Positions 1 to 6,649 of a stretch of 10,984 nt of DNA are shown one piece after another (position 1 is the first letter of the stretch; each line of letters begins with the position of its first letter). The translations under genes were made by a program, and so were the position numbers. The DNA is from Planctomycetales bacterium (lineage in GTDB: Bacteria > Planctomycetota > Planctomycetia > Pirellulales > Thermoguttaceae), in contig SKJM01000246.1 of assembly GCA_007122045.1 (NCBI GenBank), positions 1 through 10,984 on the forward strand, in the 5' to 3' direction. The notes below the pieces were generated by a model. It searched no databases, had not been told where the DNA came from, and saw nothing but the letters and a program-made list of their open reading frames with translations.

Positions 1-1
1 C

Positions 2-82
2 GTCCCCTTCCGGCACGACCCGGCCCAGATCGCCGGGGAGCACCGGATTGCCGCCTACGAGGAAGCCCACGGCATCGTGTAA
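2..82 (+). CDS. C-terminal fragment of an unidentified protein (5' end outside the window)
   Basis: An open frame runs from the left edge to a TAA at 80-82 and encodes 26 residues ending in EEAHGIV. It contains charged, helix-like sequence (HDPAQIAGEHRIAAYEEAHG) and no stop before the TAA, as expected for the tail of a plus-strand gene. I do not recognise the family, and the piece is too short to assign. A short hairpin (GCGGCG/CGCCGC, about 95-114) follows the stop and could help end transcription from either side. Whether this frame is really coding is likely but unproven, because the opposite strand is also open here. Confidence 0.5.
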   Translation, partial: VPFRHDPAQIAGEHRIAAYEEAHGIV

Positions 83-106
83 TGGGCTTCGGCGCGGCGT
101 AAAATA

Positions 107-369
107 TCGCCGCCGTCTGAATACTCGGACCTGGATGATGGTTACCAGCTTCTCGCTCGGCTCCGCGCGGAAGGTCACTGCCAGCGGAGGCACGAACGTT
201 ATCCGCCGCCCTTTCCATCGCGATTCGCCCTCATCAAGCGGGTCTTCCGCCAGTCTCTGTTCGGCGGCGTAGGCGGCCGACGTAATGGCCTGACGCTCTT
301 CCGTCACGGCCAAGGTCATTGCTCGGCCAATTCGTCAAGCGCCGATTGAAGCCACTGGACGTGATACAT
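107..369 (-). pseudogene. RelE/ParE-like toxin gene broken by a one-base frameshift
   Basis: The minus strand starts an ORF at ATG 367-369 that reads MYHVQWLQSALDELAEQ and stops at TGA 316-318. The next frame continues with TLAVTEERQAIT, then DPLDEGES, GRRITFVPPLAVTFRAE and VTIIQVRVFRRRR. Adding a single G, so that CAA TGA CC becomes CAA TGG ACC, joins the halves into one protein of roughly 90 residues with an EQWT junction. That matches my recollection of small RelE/ParE-superfamily toxins in planctomycetes and cyanobacteria, which start with a YxVxW strand and end in a basic VxxVRRFRRR tail. The start overlaps the stop of the antitoxin-like gene in TGATG, typical of a coupled pair. The second frame has no stop before the window edge; 107 marks the end of the recognisable RRRR tail. 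It could be a true pseudogene or a sequencing or assembly error. Confidence 0.6.
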
Positions 370-605
370 CAAAGGCTCTCCAGCCGGGCGACGACCTCCG
401 CGGTCGAATAGCGCCTCTCGTCCGACTGTTCTCGCCGGTCCAACTCCTCCTCGGAAACGTCGGGACCGATCGGTTCCCACTGCGATGACTCGGTAGCCGG
501 CACAAAGCGCCCCAGCACTCTGCCGGAAGAATCACAAAGCTCCACGGTCTGGAGCAGATGGCTCAGTCGGCCGGCAAGTTCAGGGTCGAGTGTGATCTGC
601 GTCAT
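369..605 (-). CDS. Antitoxin-like small protein paired with the broken toxin
   Basis: This gene encodes 78 residues beginning MTQITLDPELAGRL and ending AEVVARLESL. The ATG at 603-605 is preceded by GGAG at a spacing of 7, which decides the start; the frame stays open much further upstream, but only as a shadow of murJ. An N-terminal strand of the AbrB/Phd style (ELCDSSGRVLGRFVP, about residues 22-36) is followed by a very acidic and basic tail (SEEELDRREQSDERR). This layout is what I remember for planctomycete antitoxin-like proteins placed directly before RelE/ParE-family toxins. The inferred role is to bind and neutralise the downstream toxin and perhaps repress its own promoter. Its stop overlaps the toxin ATG. 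Because the toxin is frameshifted, this may now be an orphan antitoxin. Family assignment is by recognition only. Confidence 0.65.
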   Translation of the reverse strand: MTQITLDPELAGRLSHLLQTVELCDSSGRVLGRFVPATESSQWEPIGPDVSEEELDRREQSDERRYSTAEVVARLESL

Positions 606-708
606 ATTTTTTCTCCGAAGGGGGCAAGAAACCCTACCCTGTTCGTATCTTACCTCCCAGGGCCACCGACTCAAGTTCCAGCCCTGCGAGACGGCGGAGC
701 GGCATGGC

Positions 709-725
709 GCCCCGCGCGTCGGGGC
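709..725 (-). terminator. GC-rich stem-loop just after murJ
   Basis: A perfect 6-bp stem (GCCCCG/CGGGGC) with a 5-base loop begins 9 bases beyond the murJ stop. No T-run follows on the minus strand, so it is not a classical intrinsic terminator. It could still end the murJ message or protect its 3' end, separating it from the antitoxin-like gene 128 bases downstream. Confidence 0.35.
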
Positions 726-733
726 GGCGCCGC

Positions 734-2347
734 TCAGACTCCTCCGCGCACCAGCACCCAAAGCTCCCGGCCGCCAAGCAACCGGAAGACCGCCGCGTAC
801 GCGGCAACGCCGCCGGCGATGGGCAGGAAGACGCGGGCAAGCTGGTTCCCGATGCCCGGGGCGGGCGGAACGTACCGGAGCAAGGCGAGGCACAGCAGGG
901 TCATCACGGCGGTTGCTGCAAGCGTGCGCGTCGCGGTTGCGCCCAATGCGAGCCAGTGCAGCCGGCTTTCGCGGCGCGAGAAGACCAGCAGCAGCACGAC
1001 CACCTGCGCGCTGGCCGTCAGCGAGGTGGCCACAGCCAGCCCCTGCTCGGCCAGCGGCCAGATGAGCGTCAGGTTCAACGTCAGGTTGAGGAACATGGCC
1101 GCCACGCCGATGCGCACCGGCGTGGCGCTGTCGCCCAGCGAGTAGAAGCCGCGCACCGCGACCGGCAGCGCGCAGAACGCCCACACCCCCACGCCGTATG
1201 CCGCGATCATCCGCGCCGCCCGCACGGTATCGGCCGGCGTGAATTCGCCGCGTTCGAAGAGCAATCGCGCGAGCGGGTGGGCCAGGAGCACCAGCCCGAC
1301 GCCGGCGGGAACGCCTAAGCTGAGCACCAGGCGAAGGCCCAGCGACAGATCGGCCCCGAGGGCCTCGCGGTCGCCCCGGGCCGCGTGACGGCTGAGCAGC
1401 GGGAAGATGGCCACCGCCACGGCGAGCCCCAGCACGCCCAGTGGGAAATGGTACATCCGTTCGCCGTAATAGATGGCCGCCGCCGCACCCTGCTCGAGGG
1501 GGTACGGAATCCAGCCACCTAGCCAGTGGATGCGTTCCGGTCCGTCGGGCGCCCGGGCCATCCCCCAAGCAATGACGCTGTCGAAAAACGTGTTAACCTG
1601 CGTAATGGCCAGGCCGAACAGCATGGGCGCCAGGGCCTGCCCGACCCGGCGCATCCCCTCCCGCGCCGCCGGCCAGTGGTAATGGAAACGGAAACCCAGG
1701 TGCCGCAACACGGGCACCTGCACGGCCACCTGCAAGACACCGGCCACGAGGACCGACACCGCAATGGCGTACGCCTGCGCTTCCTGATTCGCTCGGAAGT
1801 AGGGCGCCACCAGCCACGCCGCCGCCAGCCAGCACCCGTTCAACAGGATGGGCGCCAGCGCCGGCACGGCAAAGTGCTGGAGGGCGTGCAACGTCGCGCT
1901 AAGCTGCGCCGCCAGGCAGATGAGCATCAGGTACGGCAGCAGGGTTGCCGAAAGGCCCAATAGAAGGGGCATGCCGGGCAAATCGCCCCATCGCCACCAC
2001 GCCGCCAGCAACAACAGTTCGCCCAATAGCACCAAGCCAACCAGCAGGACGGTAACCCAACTGAGCATGACGCTGGCCAGGTGCCAGGCACGGCGGCGGT
2101 CCCGCTCCAACTCGGCTGACAGCACCGGCAGGTAGCTGGCCGTCAAGGCGCCCTCCCCAAAAAGCCGACGAAAGAGGTTGGGAATGCGATAGGCGATAAC
2201 AAACGCGTCCATCACCGGGCTGCCCGCCAGCCCGAGGACCGACGCCGTGGCCATGTCGCGCACCATGCCCGACAGGCGGCTCAGGAGTGTGCCCAGGCCG
2301 GTAATCAGGGCTCCGGAGATCAGTGGATGACGGTTGCCTTCGGTCAT
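734..2347 (-). CDS. murJ: Lipid II flippase MurJ (MviN family)
   Basis: This gene encodes a 537-aa polytopic inner-membrane protein, close to the usual MurJ length of about 510-550. MurJ moves undecaprenyl-linked lipid II from the inner to the outer face of the cytoplasmic membrane for peptidoglycan synthesis. The N-terminal signature is clear: SRLSGMVRD, then DAFVIAYRIPNLFRRLFGEGALTASYLPV. Aligning by eye to E. coli MurJ, the essential R18, R24, D39 and R52 correspond to R24, R30, D47 and R60 here, so the substrate-binding arginines are kept. Many hydrophobic segments run to the C-terminus (RELWVLVRGGV). The ATG at 2345-2347 gives the full first helix, but no good Shine-Dalgarno precedes it, so the exact start is less certain. 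The gene is divergent from the 89-aa gene and co-directional with the toxin-antitoxin pair. Its presence argues for peptidoglycan synthesis, which fits current knowledge of planctomycetes. Confidence 0.95.
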   Translation of the reverse strand: MTEGNRHPLISGALITGLGTLLSRLSGMVRDMATASVLGLAGSPVMDAFVIAYRIPNLFRRLFGEGALTASYLPVLSAELERDRRRAWHLASVMLSWVTVLLVGLVLLGELLLLAAWWRWGDLPGMPLLLGLSATLLPYLMLICLAAQLSATLHALQHFAVPALAPILLNGCWLAAAWLVAPYFRANQEAQAYAIAVSVLVAGVLQVAVQVPVLRHLGFRFHYHWPAAREGMRRVGQALAPMLFGLAITQVNTFFDSVIAWGMARAPDGPERIHWLGGWIPYPLEQGAAAAIYYGERMYHFPLGVLGLAVAVAIFPLLSRHAARGDREALGADLSLGLRLVLSLGVPAGVGLVLLAHPLARLLFERGEFTPADTVRAARMIAAYGVGVWAFCALPVAVRGFYSLGDSATPVRIGVAAMFLNLTLNLTLIWPLAEQGLAVATSLTASAQVVVLLLVFSRRESRLHWLALGATATRTLAATAVMTLLCLALLRYVPPAPGIGNQLARVFLPIAGGVAAYAAVFRLLGGRELWVLVRGGV

Positions 2348-2536
2348 GCGACAATGTTAGGATGCAACGGCCACGGACGGCAGGGGGGACGCACCTTCTG
2401 GTAGCAGGCACGCTCCGCCGAAGTACCGAGAAATTGGGTTGTCTGCAGACATCCTGCAACCGCAAATGGAAGAACCATTTTGGGGTATCCCCTCTGCGGG
2501 ACATCGACCATCATGGGGCCCGAGGAGAACGATCAC
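2348..2536. promoter_or_regulatory. Divergent spacer between murJ and the 89-aa gene, with palindromes
   Basis: This 189-base spacer must hold the promoters for murJ (minus) and for the 89-aa gene (plus). I see no convincing -35/-10 pair on either strand. It does contain a perfect 10-bp palindrome, GTCTGCAGAC, at 2441-2450, and a 6-bp stem-loop AAATGG/CCATTT at 2464-2480 followed by GGGGTATCCCC. These could be operator or leader structures, but a 10-bp palindrome can also occur by chance. On the plus strand GAGGAG lies at 2522-2527, nine bases before the ATG at 2537. Confidence 0.35.
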
Positions 2537-2806
2537 ATGGCGAAAAAGCGCACGGCGTATCAACAGCAGGTCATCCGCAACTACTACCGCCATCGCGACA
2601 CGATCGCCGCCCAGCGACTGGGCGAATTGGTGACCGACCTGTACCTTGCCGAGGGCAAGGCTCGCCAGCGGCTTTGGCAGCGAGCGGCCGCCGCCTTGGA
2701 GAGCCTGGAGGTGTCCAAGAACCAAATCGACCACATCGTCCAAAGTGACGACCCGGAACTGCTGGCCCACCAGGTTCAGCAGATTCTCCAAGAGCAGGGC
2801 GGCTAG
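2537..2806 (+). CDS. Conserved-looking 89-aa protein of unknown function
   Basis: This gene encodes 89 residues, starting MAKKRTAYQQQVIRNYY and ending QQILQEQGG. The ATG at 2537 is preceded by GAGGAG at a spacing of 9, which favours it over the in-frame upstream codons at 2480 and 2513. The protein looks wholly alpha-helical, with a basic N-terminus, a central RLGELVTDLYLAEGKARQRLW segment and an acidic C-terminal helix. There is no signal peptide or membrane segment, so it is probably cytoplasmic. It resembles small hypothetical proteins I associate with planctomycete genomes, but I know of no assigned function. It lies upstream of the Tad genes on the same strand, but 316 bases of non-coding DNA separate it from cpaF, so co-transcription is doubtful. 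Confidence 0.75.
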   Translation: MAKKRTAYQQQVIRNYYRHRDTIAAQRLGELVTDLYLAEGKARQRLWQRAAAALESLEVSKNQIDHIVQSDDPELLAHQVQQILQEQGG

Positions 2807-3122
2807 GCCCGGCGCAACCATTCACCCTGCCCCGTTGGAGGTCACGCTTCAGCGTGCCGGGTATCGTGCAGGCTTGGGTCGCTCGCTGAAGCGTGAGCTC
2901 CAGCAGGTGGCTTGCCGGAACATCGTGTCGCTCCGGCCGGTACAATTGCCCCATCCGGCACAACCGGTTCTTCTTGCCTCGCTCCGCGCACTCCCGCAGT
3001 CTGTAAGCTACACTTTTCAGGGTGCAGTGTCGCACCCCCAGCCCGCCCGCGCGGCCGCGCCGCGCAACAACCGTGGAACCCTTGGCCGGCAGGAGACTTG
3101 CAGCTTGCGCGAGGAAGCGTTT
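2807..3122. other. Non-coding spacer before cpaF, rich in hairpins
   Basis: No convincing gene lies here; frames that cross it are extensions of neighbours. Besides the long inverted repeat at 2837-2901 it holds GCCGGA/TCCGGC (2914-2919 with 2932-2937), several CCGG motifs between 2934 and 2970, and a 6-bp stem GGGTGC/GCACCC (3020-3025 with 3032-3037). It ends in GAGGAA, seven bases before the cpaF ATG. Together this suggests a dispersed repeat element or structured RNA, plus the cpaF promoter, which I could not pick out. Identity is unknown. Confidence 0.4.
2837..2901. repeat. 18-bp inverted repeat (MITE- or REP-like palindrome)
   Basis: The left arm at 2837-2854 (GGAGGTCACGCTTCAGCG) and the right arm at 2884-2901 (CGCTGAAGCGTGAGCTCC) pair at 17 of 18 positions around a 29-base centre. 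The left arm also folds on itself (CACGC TTCA GCGTG). It lies 31 bases after the stop of the 89-aa gene, so it could be a transcript end for that gene. No T-run follows, and the size and symmetry fit a dispersed intergenic element as well as a terminator. Confidence 0.7.
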
Positions 3123-4442
3123 ATGCCAAAACCGACCACCACACTTCGGACGACCGCCTCGCAAGGGGACAACTTCGACAAACTCAAGCAGCGCATCCAC
3201 AACAAGCTGGTCGACAAACTCGACCTCAGCCGGGTGGGTGAACTGGAAGGCGATACGCTGCGGCGCGAAATCCGCCTCGTCGTCGAGCATCTTTGCGATA
3301 CCGAAGACACCCTGCTGAACCGCACCGAGCGCGAGCGGCTCGTCGAGGAGGTGCTCGACGAGACGTTCGGCCTCGGACCGCTCGAAATGCTGCTGAAGGA
3401 CCCGACCGTCAGCGACATCCTGATCAACGGCCCGCGCAGCATTTACGTCGAGCGGCGGGGCAGGATGGAGAAGACCACGGTGGCCTTCCGCGACAACGAC
3501 CATCTGTTGCAGATCATCGACCGGATCATCTCGAGAGTGGGCCGCCGGGTCGACGAGACCTGCCCCATGGTCGACGCCCGCATGCTGGACGGCTCGCGAT
3601 TCAACGCCATCATCCCCCCGTTGGCGCTGGACGGGGCGGCGGTTTCCATCCGTCGGTTCGGCGCCAATCCGCTGAAGCTCGAAGACCTGCTCAATTACAA
3701 GGCCTTCACGCCCGAAATGGTCATGCTGCTCGAAGGCGCCATCAAGGCGCGGCTGAACATCCTCATCAGCGGGGGAACCGGCTCCGGGAAAACGACGCTC
3801 CTGAACACGCTCTCGAGCTTCATCCCCAACACCGACCGCATCGTCACCATTGAAGACGCCGCCGAGTTGCAGCTCCAGCAGGACCACGTCGTGCGGCTGG
3901 AAACCCGACCTGCCAACATCGAGGGCAAGGGCGAAATCAAGGCCACCGACCTGGTGCGCAACGCGCTGCGCATGCGGCCCGAACGCATCATCATCGGCGA
4001 GTGCCGCGGCTCCGAAGCGCTCGACATGCTTCAGGCCATGAACACCGGCCACGAAGGCTCGCTGACCACCATCCACGCCAACACGCCCCGCGACGCCGTC
4101 GCGCGGCTCGAAACCATGATTATGATGGCCGGATTCGAACTGCCCCTGAAGGCCATGCGCACGCAGATCGCCAGCGCCGTCGACCTGATCGTGCAGGCGT
4201 CGCGCTTGCAGGGCGGACCGAGAAAGATCACTTACATTACCGAAGTGGTGGGCATGGAGCAGGATACCGTGGTCATGCAAGACATCTACCGCTTCGAAAA
4301 GATGGGCATGGACGAAACCGGCCGCGCCTACGGCCAGTTCCAGGCCACCGGAATCCGGCCCTCGTTCATGAACCGCCTGGAAGCCGCCGGCGTGCGGCTC
4401 CCCTCGAGCGCTTTCCGCCAACGCGTAATGATGGAAGATTAG
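3123..4442 (+). CDS. cpaF: Tad/Flp pilus assembly ATPase, CpaF/TadA family
   Basis: This gene encodes 439 aa, a normal length for CpaF/TadA, the hexameric cytoplasmic secretion ATPase that powers Tad (type IVc) pilus extension and retraction. The ATG at 3123 has GAGGA seven bases upstream; the open frame before it crosses the non-coding spacer and is not coding. The N-terminal domain has the family pattern ([24 protein letters not shown], then a [17 protein letters not shown] segment). The catalytic domain has Walker [10 protein letters not shown] at residues 217-225 (K223), an Asp box ([13 protein letters not shown]), Walker [10 protein letters not shown] at 288-296 with E293, and a His box [12 protein letters not shown] at 309-320. 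All key motifs are intact. tadB follows 24 bases after the stop, so the genes are almost certainly one operon. The partners are the platform proteins TadB and TadC; pilin, secretin and TadZ genes are not in the window. Confidence 0.96.
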   Translation: MPKPTTTLRTTASQGDNFDKLKQRIHNKLVDKLDLSRVGELEGDTLRREIRLVVEHLCDTEDTLLNRTERERLVEEVLDETFGLGPLEMLLKDPTVSDILINGPRSIYVERRGRMEKTTVAFRDNDHLLQIIDRIISRVGRRVDETCPMVDARMLDGSRFNAIIPPLALDGAAVSIRRFGANPLKLEDLLNYKAFTPEMVMLLEGAIKARLNILISGGTGSGKTTLLNTLSSFIPNTDRIVTIEDAAELQLQQDHVVRLETRPANIEGKGEIKATDLVRNALRMRPERIIIGECRGSEALDMLQAMNTGHEGSLTTIHANTPRDAVARLETMIMMAGFELPLKAMRTQIASAVDLIVQASRLQGGPRKITYITEVVGMEQDTVVMQDIYRFEKMGMDETGRAYGQFQATGIRPSFMNRLEAAGVRLPSSAFRQRVMMED

Positions 4443-4466
4443 TTGCCTCACCTGGAGCCCGACACC

Positions 4467-5432
4467 ATGACGCCCACCCTCTGGATCGGAATCGCCGTTT
4501 TCATCTTCGTGGCCGCGCTGGTCGGCAGCGTTGCCCTGCTGATGCGCGACCGCGAAAATTCGGCCGTCGAAAATCGGCTCGATTTGCTCACCGGCGCCAG
4601 GATGGCCAAAGCGGGTCTCGAAAAGGAGAAGAGCGTGCTGGCCCATCCGCTCGACGACCGGCCGGGAATCTTCGACGCCCTGTTCAGCCGCTTCGGAAAT
4701 GCCGGCCTGCTGTTCGAGCAGGCCGATACATCGCTGACGCTCACCAAGCTGGTGCTCCTTTCCGCCCTGACGGCCGCCGGCGGAATGGCCCTCGGCTTCT
4801 TCCTCGGAATCCACTTGACCCTCCTGCCGGTCTTGGGCGCGATGCTGGGCCTCCTGCCCCTGATGTGGCTCCTCTGGCGCCGCAAACGGCGCTTGAAGCA
4901 GTTCGCCGCCCAACTGCCCGACGCCCTCGAAATGATCGCCCGCGGACTCCGCTCCGGCCAGAGCCTCGGCTTCGGGTTCCATTGCGTGGCCGAGGAAATG
5001 AGCGATCCGATTTCGGGAGAGTTTCAGCGGGCCTTCGAAGAACAAAACCTCGGAATTCCCCTGGAGGAAACGCTCCGCGACCTGGCCGAACGGGTGCCCA
5101 ACCTCGACCTGAAGTTCTTCGTCACCGCCGTGGTCCTGCAACGCCAAACCGGCGGCGACCTGGCCGAGATCCTCGACAAGATCGGCGCGCTCATTCGCGA
5201 CCGCTTTCGCATCTGGGGGCAGGTGCAGGCGCTGACCGGCGAGGGCCGCCTGTCCGGCGTGGTCCTCCTGGGCTTGCCCATCGTCCTCTTTTTTGTCGTC
5301 TACCAACTGAATCCCGAGTACCTGATGGTCCTCTTCGAGGATCCGATGGGCAAGCAGATGCTTGCGATTGCCATCATCATGCAGGTGATCGGGGCGCTGG
5401 TTATCCGGAAGATCGTGAACATTCAAGTCTGA
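4467..5432 (+). CDS. tadB: Tad inner-membrane platform protein TadB
   Basis: This gene encodes 321 aa, typical for TadB. The ATG at 4467 is preceded by GGAG at a spacing of 9. A TTG directly after the cpaF stop (4443) is in frame but has no comparable ribosome site, so I prefer the ATG. Residues 3-25 form a first membrane helix, two more hydrophobic segments lie at about 90-140, and a GSPII_F (T2SSF) domain follows from about residue 148 (LPDALEMIARGLRSGQSLGFG) to the final helices. TadB pairs with TadC in the inner membrane and couples the CpaF motor to pilin assembly. The conserved patterns LRSGQSL and TGGDLAEIL are present. The gene sits between cpaF and tadC, which supports the call and distinguishes it from a type II secretion GspF. 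Confidence 0.93.
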   Translation: MTPTLWIGIAVFIFVAALVGSVALLMRDRENSAVENRLDLLTGARMAKAGLEKEKSVLAHPLDDRPGIFDALFSRFGNAGLLFEQADTSLTLTKLVLLSALTAAGGMALGFFLGIHLTLLPVLGAMLGLLPLMWLLWRRKRRLKQFAAQLPDALEMIARGLRSGQSLGFGFHCVAEEMSDPISGEFQRAFEEQNLGIPLEETLRDLAERVPNLDLKFFVTAVVLQRQTGGDLAEILDKIGALIRDRFRIWGQVQALTGEGRLSGVVLLGLPIVLFFVVYQLNPEYLMVLFEDPMGKQMLAIAIIMQVIGALVIRKIVNIQV

Positions 5433-5480
5433 CCTGCTCGAACTCGAGACGCCGAACGTCCTAAGAAACGGGAGTCCGTC

Positions 5481-6455
5481 ATGCTGGTACTTGCCGACAC
5501 CCTGGTGAGTTTCGAAACCCTGCTGCCCCTGGCACTGTTTGGCATGTTCGCCGCCGTGGCGTGGTGGGTGATGGAACTGGCGGCCGCCCGAAAACCCCGC
5601 ACGCTGGAGCGGCTCGATGAATTGAAACACCCCCACAAGCGGAAATCCCAAGCCGGCGGCGCCTTGAAAAAGCAGGACGCCATGACCCGCATGCTCGAAA
5701 GAGCCACGCCCGCCCTCGCCAAGCCGCTCCAACCCAAGAGCGAAGTGGAAGTGAGCAAGCTGAAACAGAGGCTGGCCAGCGCCGGGTTCCGCGGCGAGGC
5801 GGCCGGGGGCATCTTCCTCGGGCTGAAGTTCGCCGGCCTGATGGCGGGGCTGCTGCTGGGCGGCGGGACGATTCTCGGCCTCGGCGGCGTGAGCCAGAAT
5901 ACTCTGATCGGCACAGTCGCCCTGGCGGGATTCCTCTTCTACCTGCCCGAAATCGCCGTCGGCTTCCTGGGCAGCCGCCGACGCAACGCCATCTTCCTCG
6001 CCCTGCCCGACGCCCTCGACCTCATGGTCGTGTGCGTGGAGGCGGGCCTCGGGCTCGATCAGGCCATGCGCAAGGTAGCGGAAGAAATGAAGGGCACCTA
6101 TCGCATCTTGGCCGAGGAGTTCGCCCTGTCCAATTTCCAACTCCAAATGGGACGGCCACGCGCCCAGGTGCTCCACGAGCTGGGGTTGCGCACCGGCGTT
6201 TCCGACCTCCGCACCCTGGCCGGCGTGCTGATTCAGTCGGACAAGTTCGGCTCCAGCATCGCCCAGGCACTGCGCGTGCAGAGCGACGCGATGCGCACGC
6301 GGCGCCGCCAGTTGGCCGAGGAAAAGGCCGCCAAGACGGCCGTCAAGCTGATTTTCCCCCTCGTCCTGTTCATCTTCCCCGGAATCTTTGTGGTTCTCGT
6401 CGGACCCGCCGCCATCACCATGGTCCGCGAGTTATTCCCCAGAATGGGCGGGTAG
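5481..6455 (+). CDS. tadC: Tad inner-membrane platform protein TadC
   Basis: This gene encodes 324 aa with the layout of TadC: an N-terminal membrane helix (about residues 12-35), a basic cytoplasmic stretch, two hydrophobic segments (about 112-165), then a GSPII_F domain starting near LPDALDLMVVCVEAGLGLDQAM and ending in a strongly hydrophobic helix (LIFPLVLFIFPGIFVVLVGPA). The ATG at 5481 follows GGGAG at a spacing of 6. The motifs PDALDLMVVCVEAGLGL and EKAAKTAVKLIFPLVLFIFP are hallmarks of TadC. With TadB it forms the membrane platform driven by CpaF. The gap from tadB is 48 bases and the operon appears to end here, since a stem-loop and a promoter-like sequence follow. Confidence 0.94.
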   Translation: MLVLADTLVSFETLLPLALFGMFAAVAWWVMELAAARKPRTLERLDELKHPHKRKSQAGGALKKQDAMTRMLERATPALAKPLQPKSEVEVSKLKQRLASAGFRGEAAGGIFLGLKFAGLMAGLLLGGGTILGLGGVSQNTLIGTVALAGFLFYLPEIAVGFLGSRRRNAIFLALPDALDLMVVCVEAGLGLDQAMRKVAEEMKGTYRILAEEFALSNFQLQMGRPRAQVLHELGLRTGVSDLRTLAGVLIQSDKFGSSIAQALRVQSDAMRTRRRQLAEEKAAKTAVKLIFPLVLFIFPGIFVVLVGPAAITMVRELFPRMGG

Positions 6456-6460
6456 CGGGT

Positions 6461-6488
6461 AGCCGGTTGCCTAAACGGCGAATCGGCT
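6461..6488 (+). terminator. Bulged stem-loop after tadC
   Basis: The stem begins 6 bases after the tadC stop. AGCCGGTTGCC pairs with GGCGAATCGGCT as 11 base pairs (one of them G-U) with a single bulged G at 6480 and a 5-base loop. No T-run follows, so termination is inferred, possibly weak or Rho-assisted. The last base of the stem is the first T of the TTGACA box, so terminator and promoter are fused back to back. Confidence 0.45.
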
Positions 6489-6517
6489 TGACAGATGACC
6501 TGGGTCGTGGTTACGCT
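6488..6517 (+). promoter_or_regulatory. Candidate sigma-70 promoter for the HEAT-protein genes
   Basis: A perfect -35 box TTGACA at 6488-6493 is followed after 18 bases by TACGCT (6512-6517), which keeps the T, A and final T of TATAAT. It lies about 130 bases before the first HEAT-protein gene and points the same way. The -35 is strong and the -10 weak. Confidence 0.42.
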
Positions 6518-6533
6518 ATCATTAGTCTCTTCC

Positions 6534-6599
6534 GCGCTGCGTCGGCGCTGGGTGCCGCCGTTCCCAGTGGGAAGATGCCCTGCTGCGGAGGGGGCAGCG
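6534..6599 (+). other. Possible folded mRNA leader upstream of the HEAT genes
   Basis: The outer arms CGCTGC (near 6534) and GCAGCG (near 6599) can pair and enclose two small stems: CTGGG/CCCAG, and GCCC/GGGC around CTGCTGCGGAGG. This would give a branched leader between the candidate promoter and the ATG at 6650. No known riboswitch pattern is recognised; the pairs are short and GC-rich, so chance folding is possible. Confidence 0.25.
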
Positions 6600-6649
6600 T
6601 GTTTGCTTCCAACAATACTGGCCTTGTGCCCCATAAACGGTTACGAACG

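Noticed and set aside
606..1568. In-frame upstream extension of the antitoxin-like gene
   Set aside because: It overlaps murJ on the same strand in another frame and is Arg/Gly/Pro-rich. The ATG at 603-605 has a good ribosome site.
2837..2901. CRISPR repeat or tRNA in the palindromic spacer
   Set aside because: There is only one inverted pair, with no regularly spaced direct repeats and no T-loop or acceptor-stem pattern.
2646..3122. In-frame upstream extension of cpaF
   Set aside because: It would overlap the 89-aa gene and translate the inverted-repeat spacer. CpaF length and the ribosome site fit the ATG at 3123.
4443..4466. TTG start for tadB immediately after the cpaF stop
   Set aside because: In frame, but the ATG at 4467 has GGAG at a proper distance and places the membrane helix at the N-terminus.
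2571..6176. Very long minus-strand open frame (1201 codons) opposite cpaF, tadB and tadC
   Set aside because: It lies antisense to three clear genes, crosses their spacers, and translates to low-complexity His/Gln/Gly/Glu-rich sequence. Such open shadows are expected when the sense genes prefer G or C in third positions.
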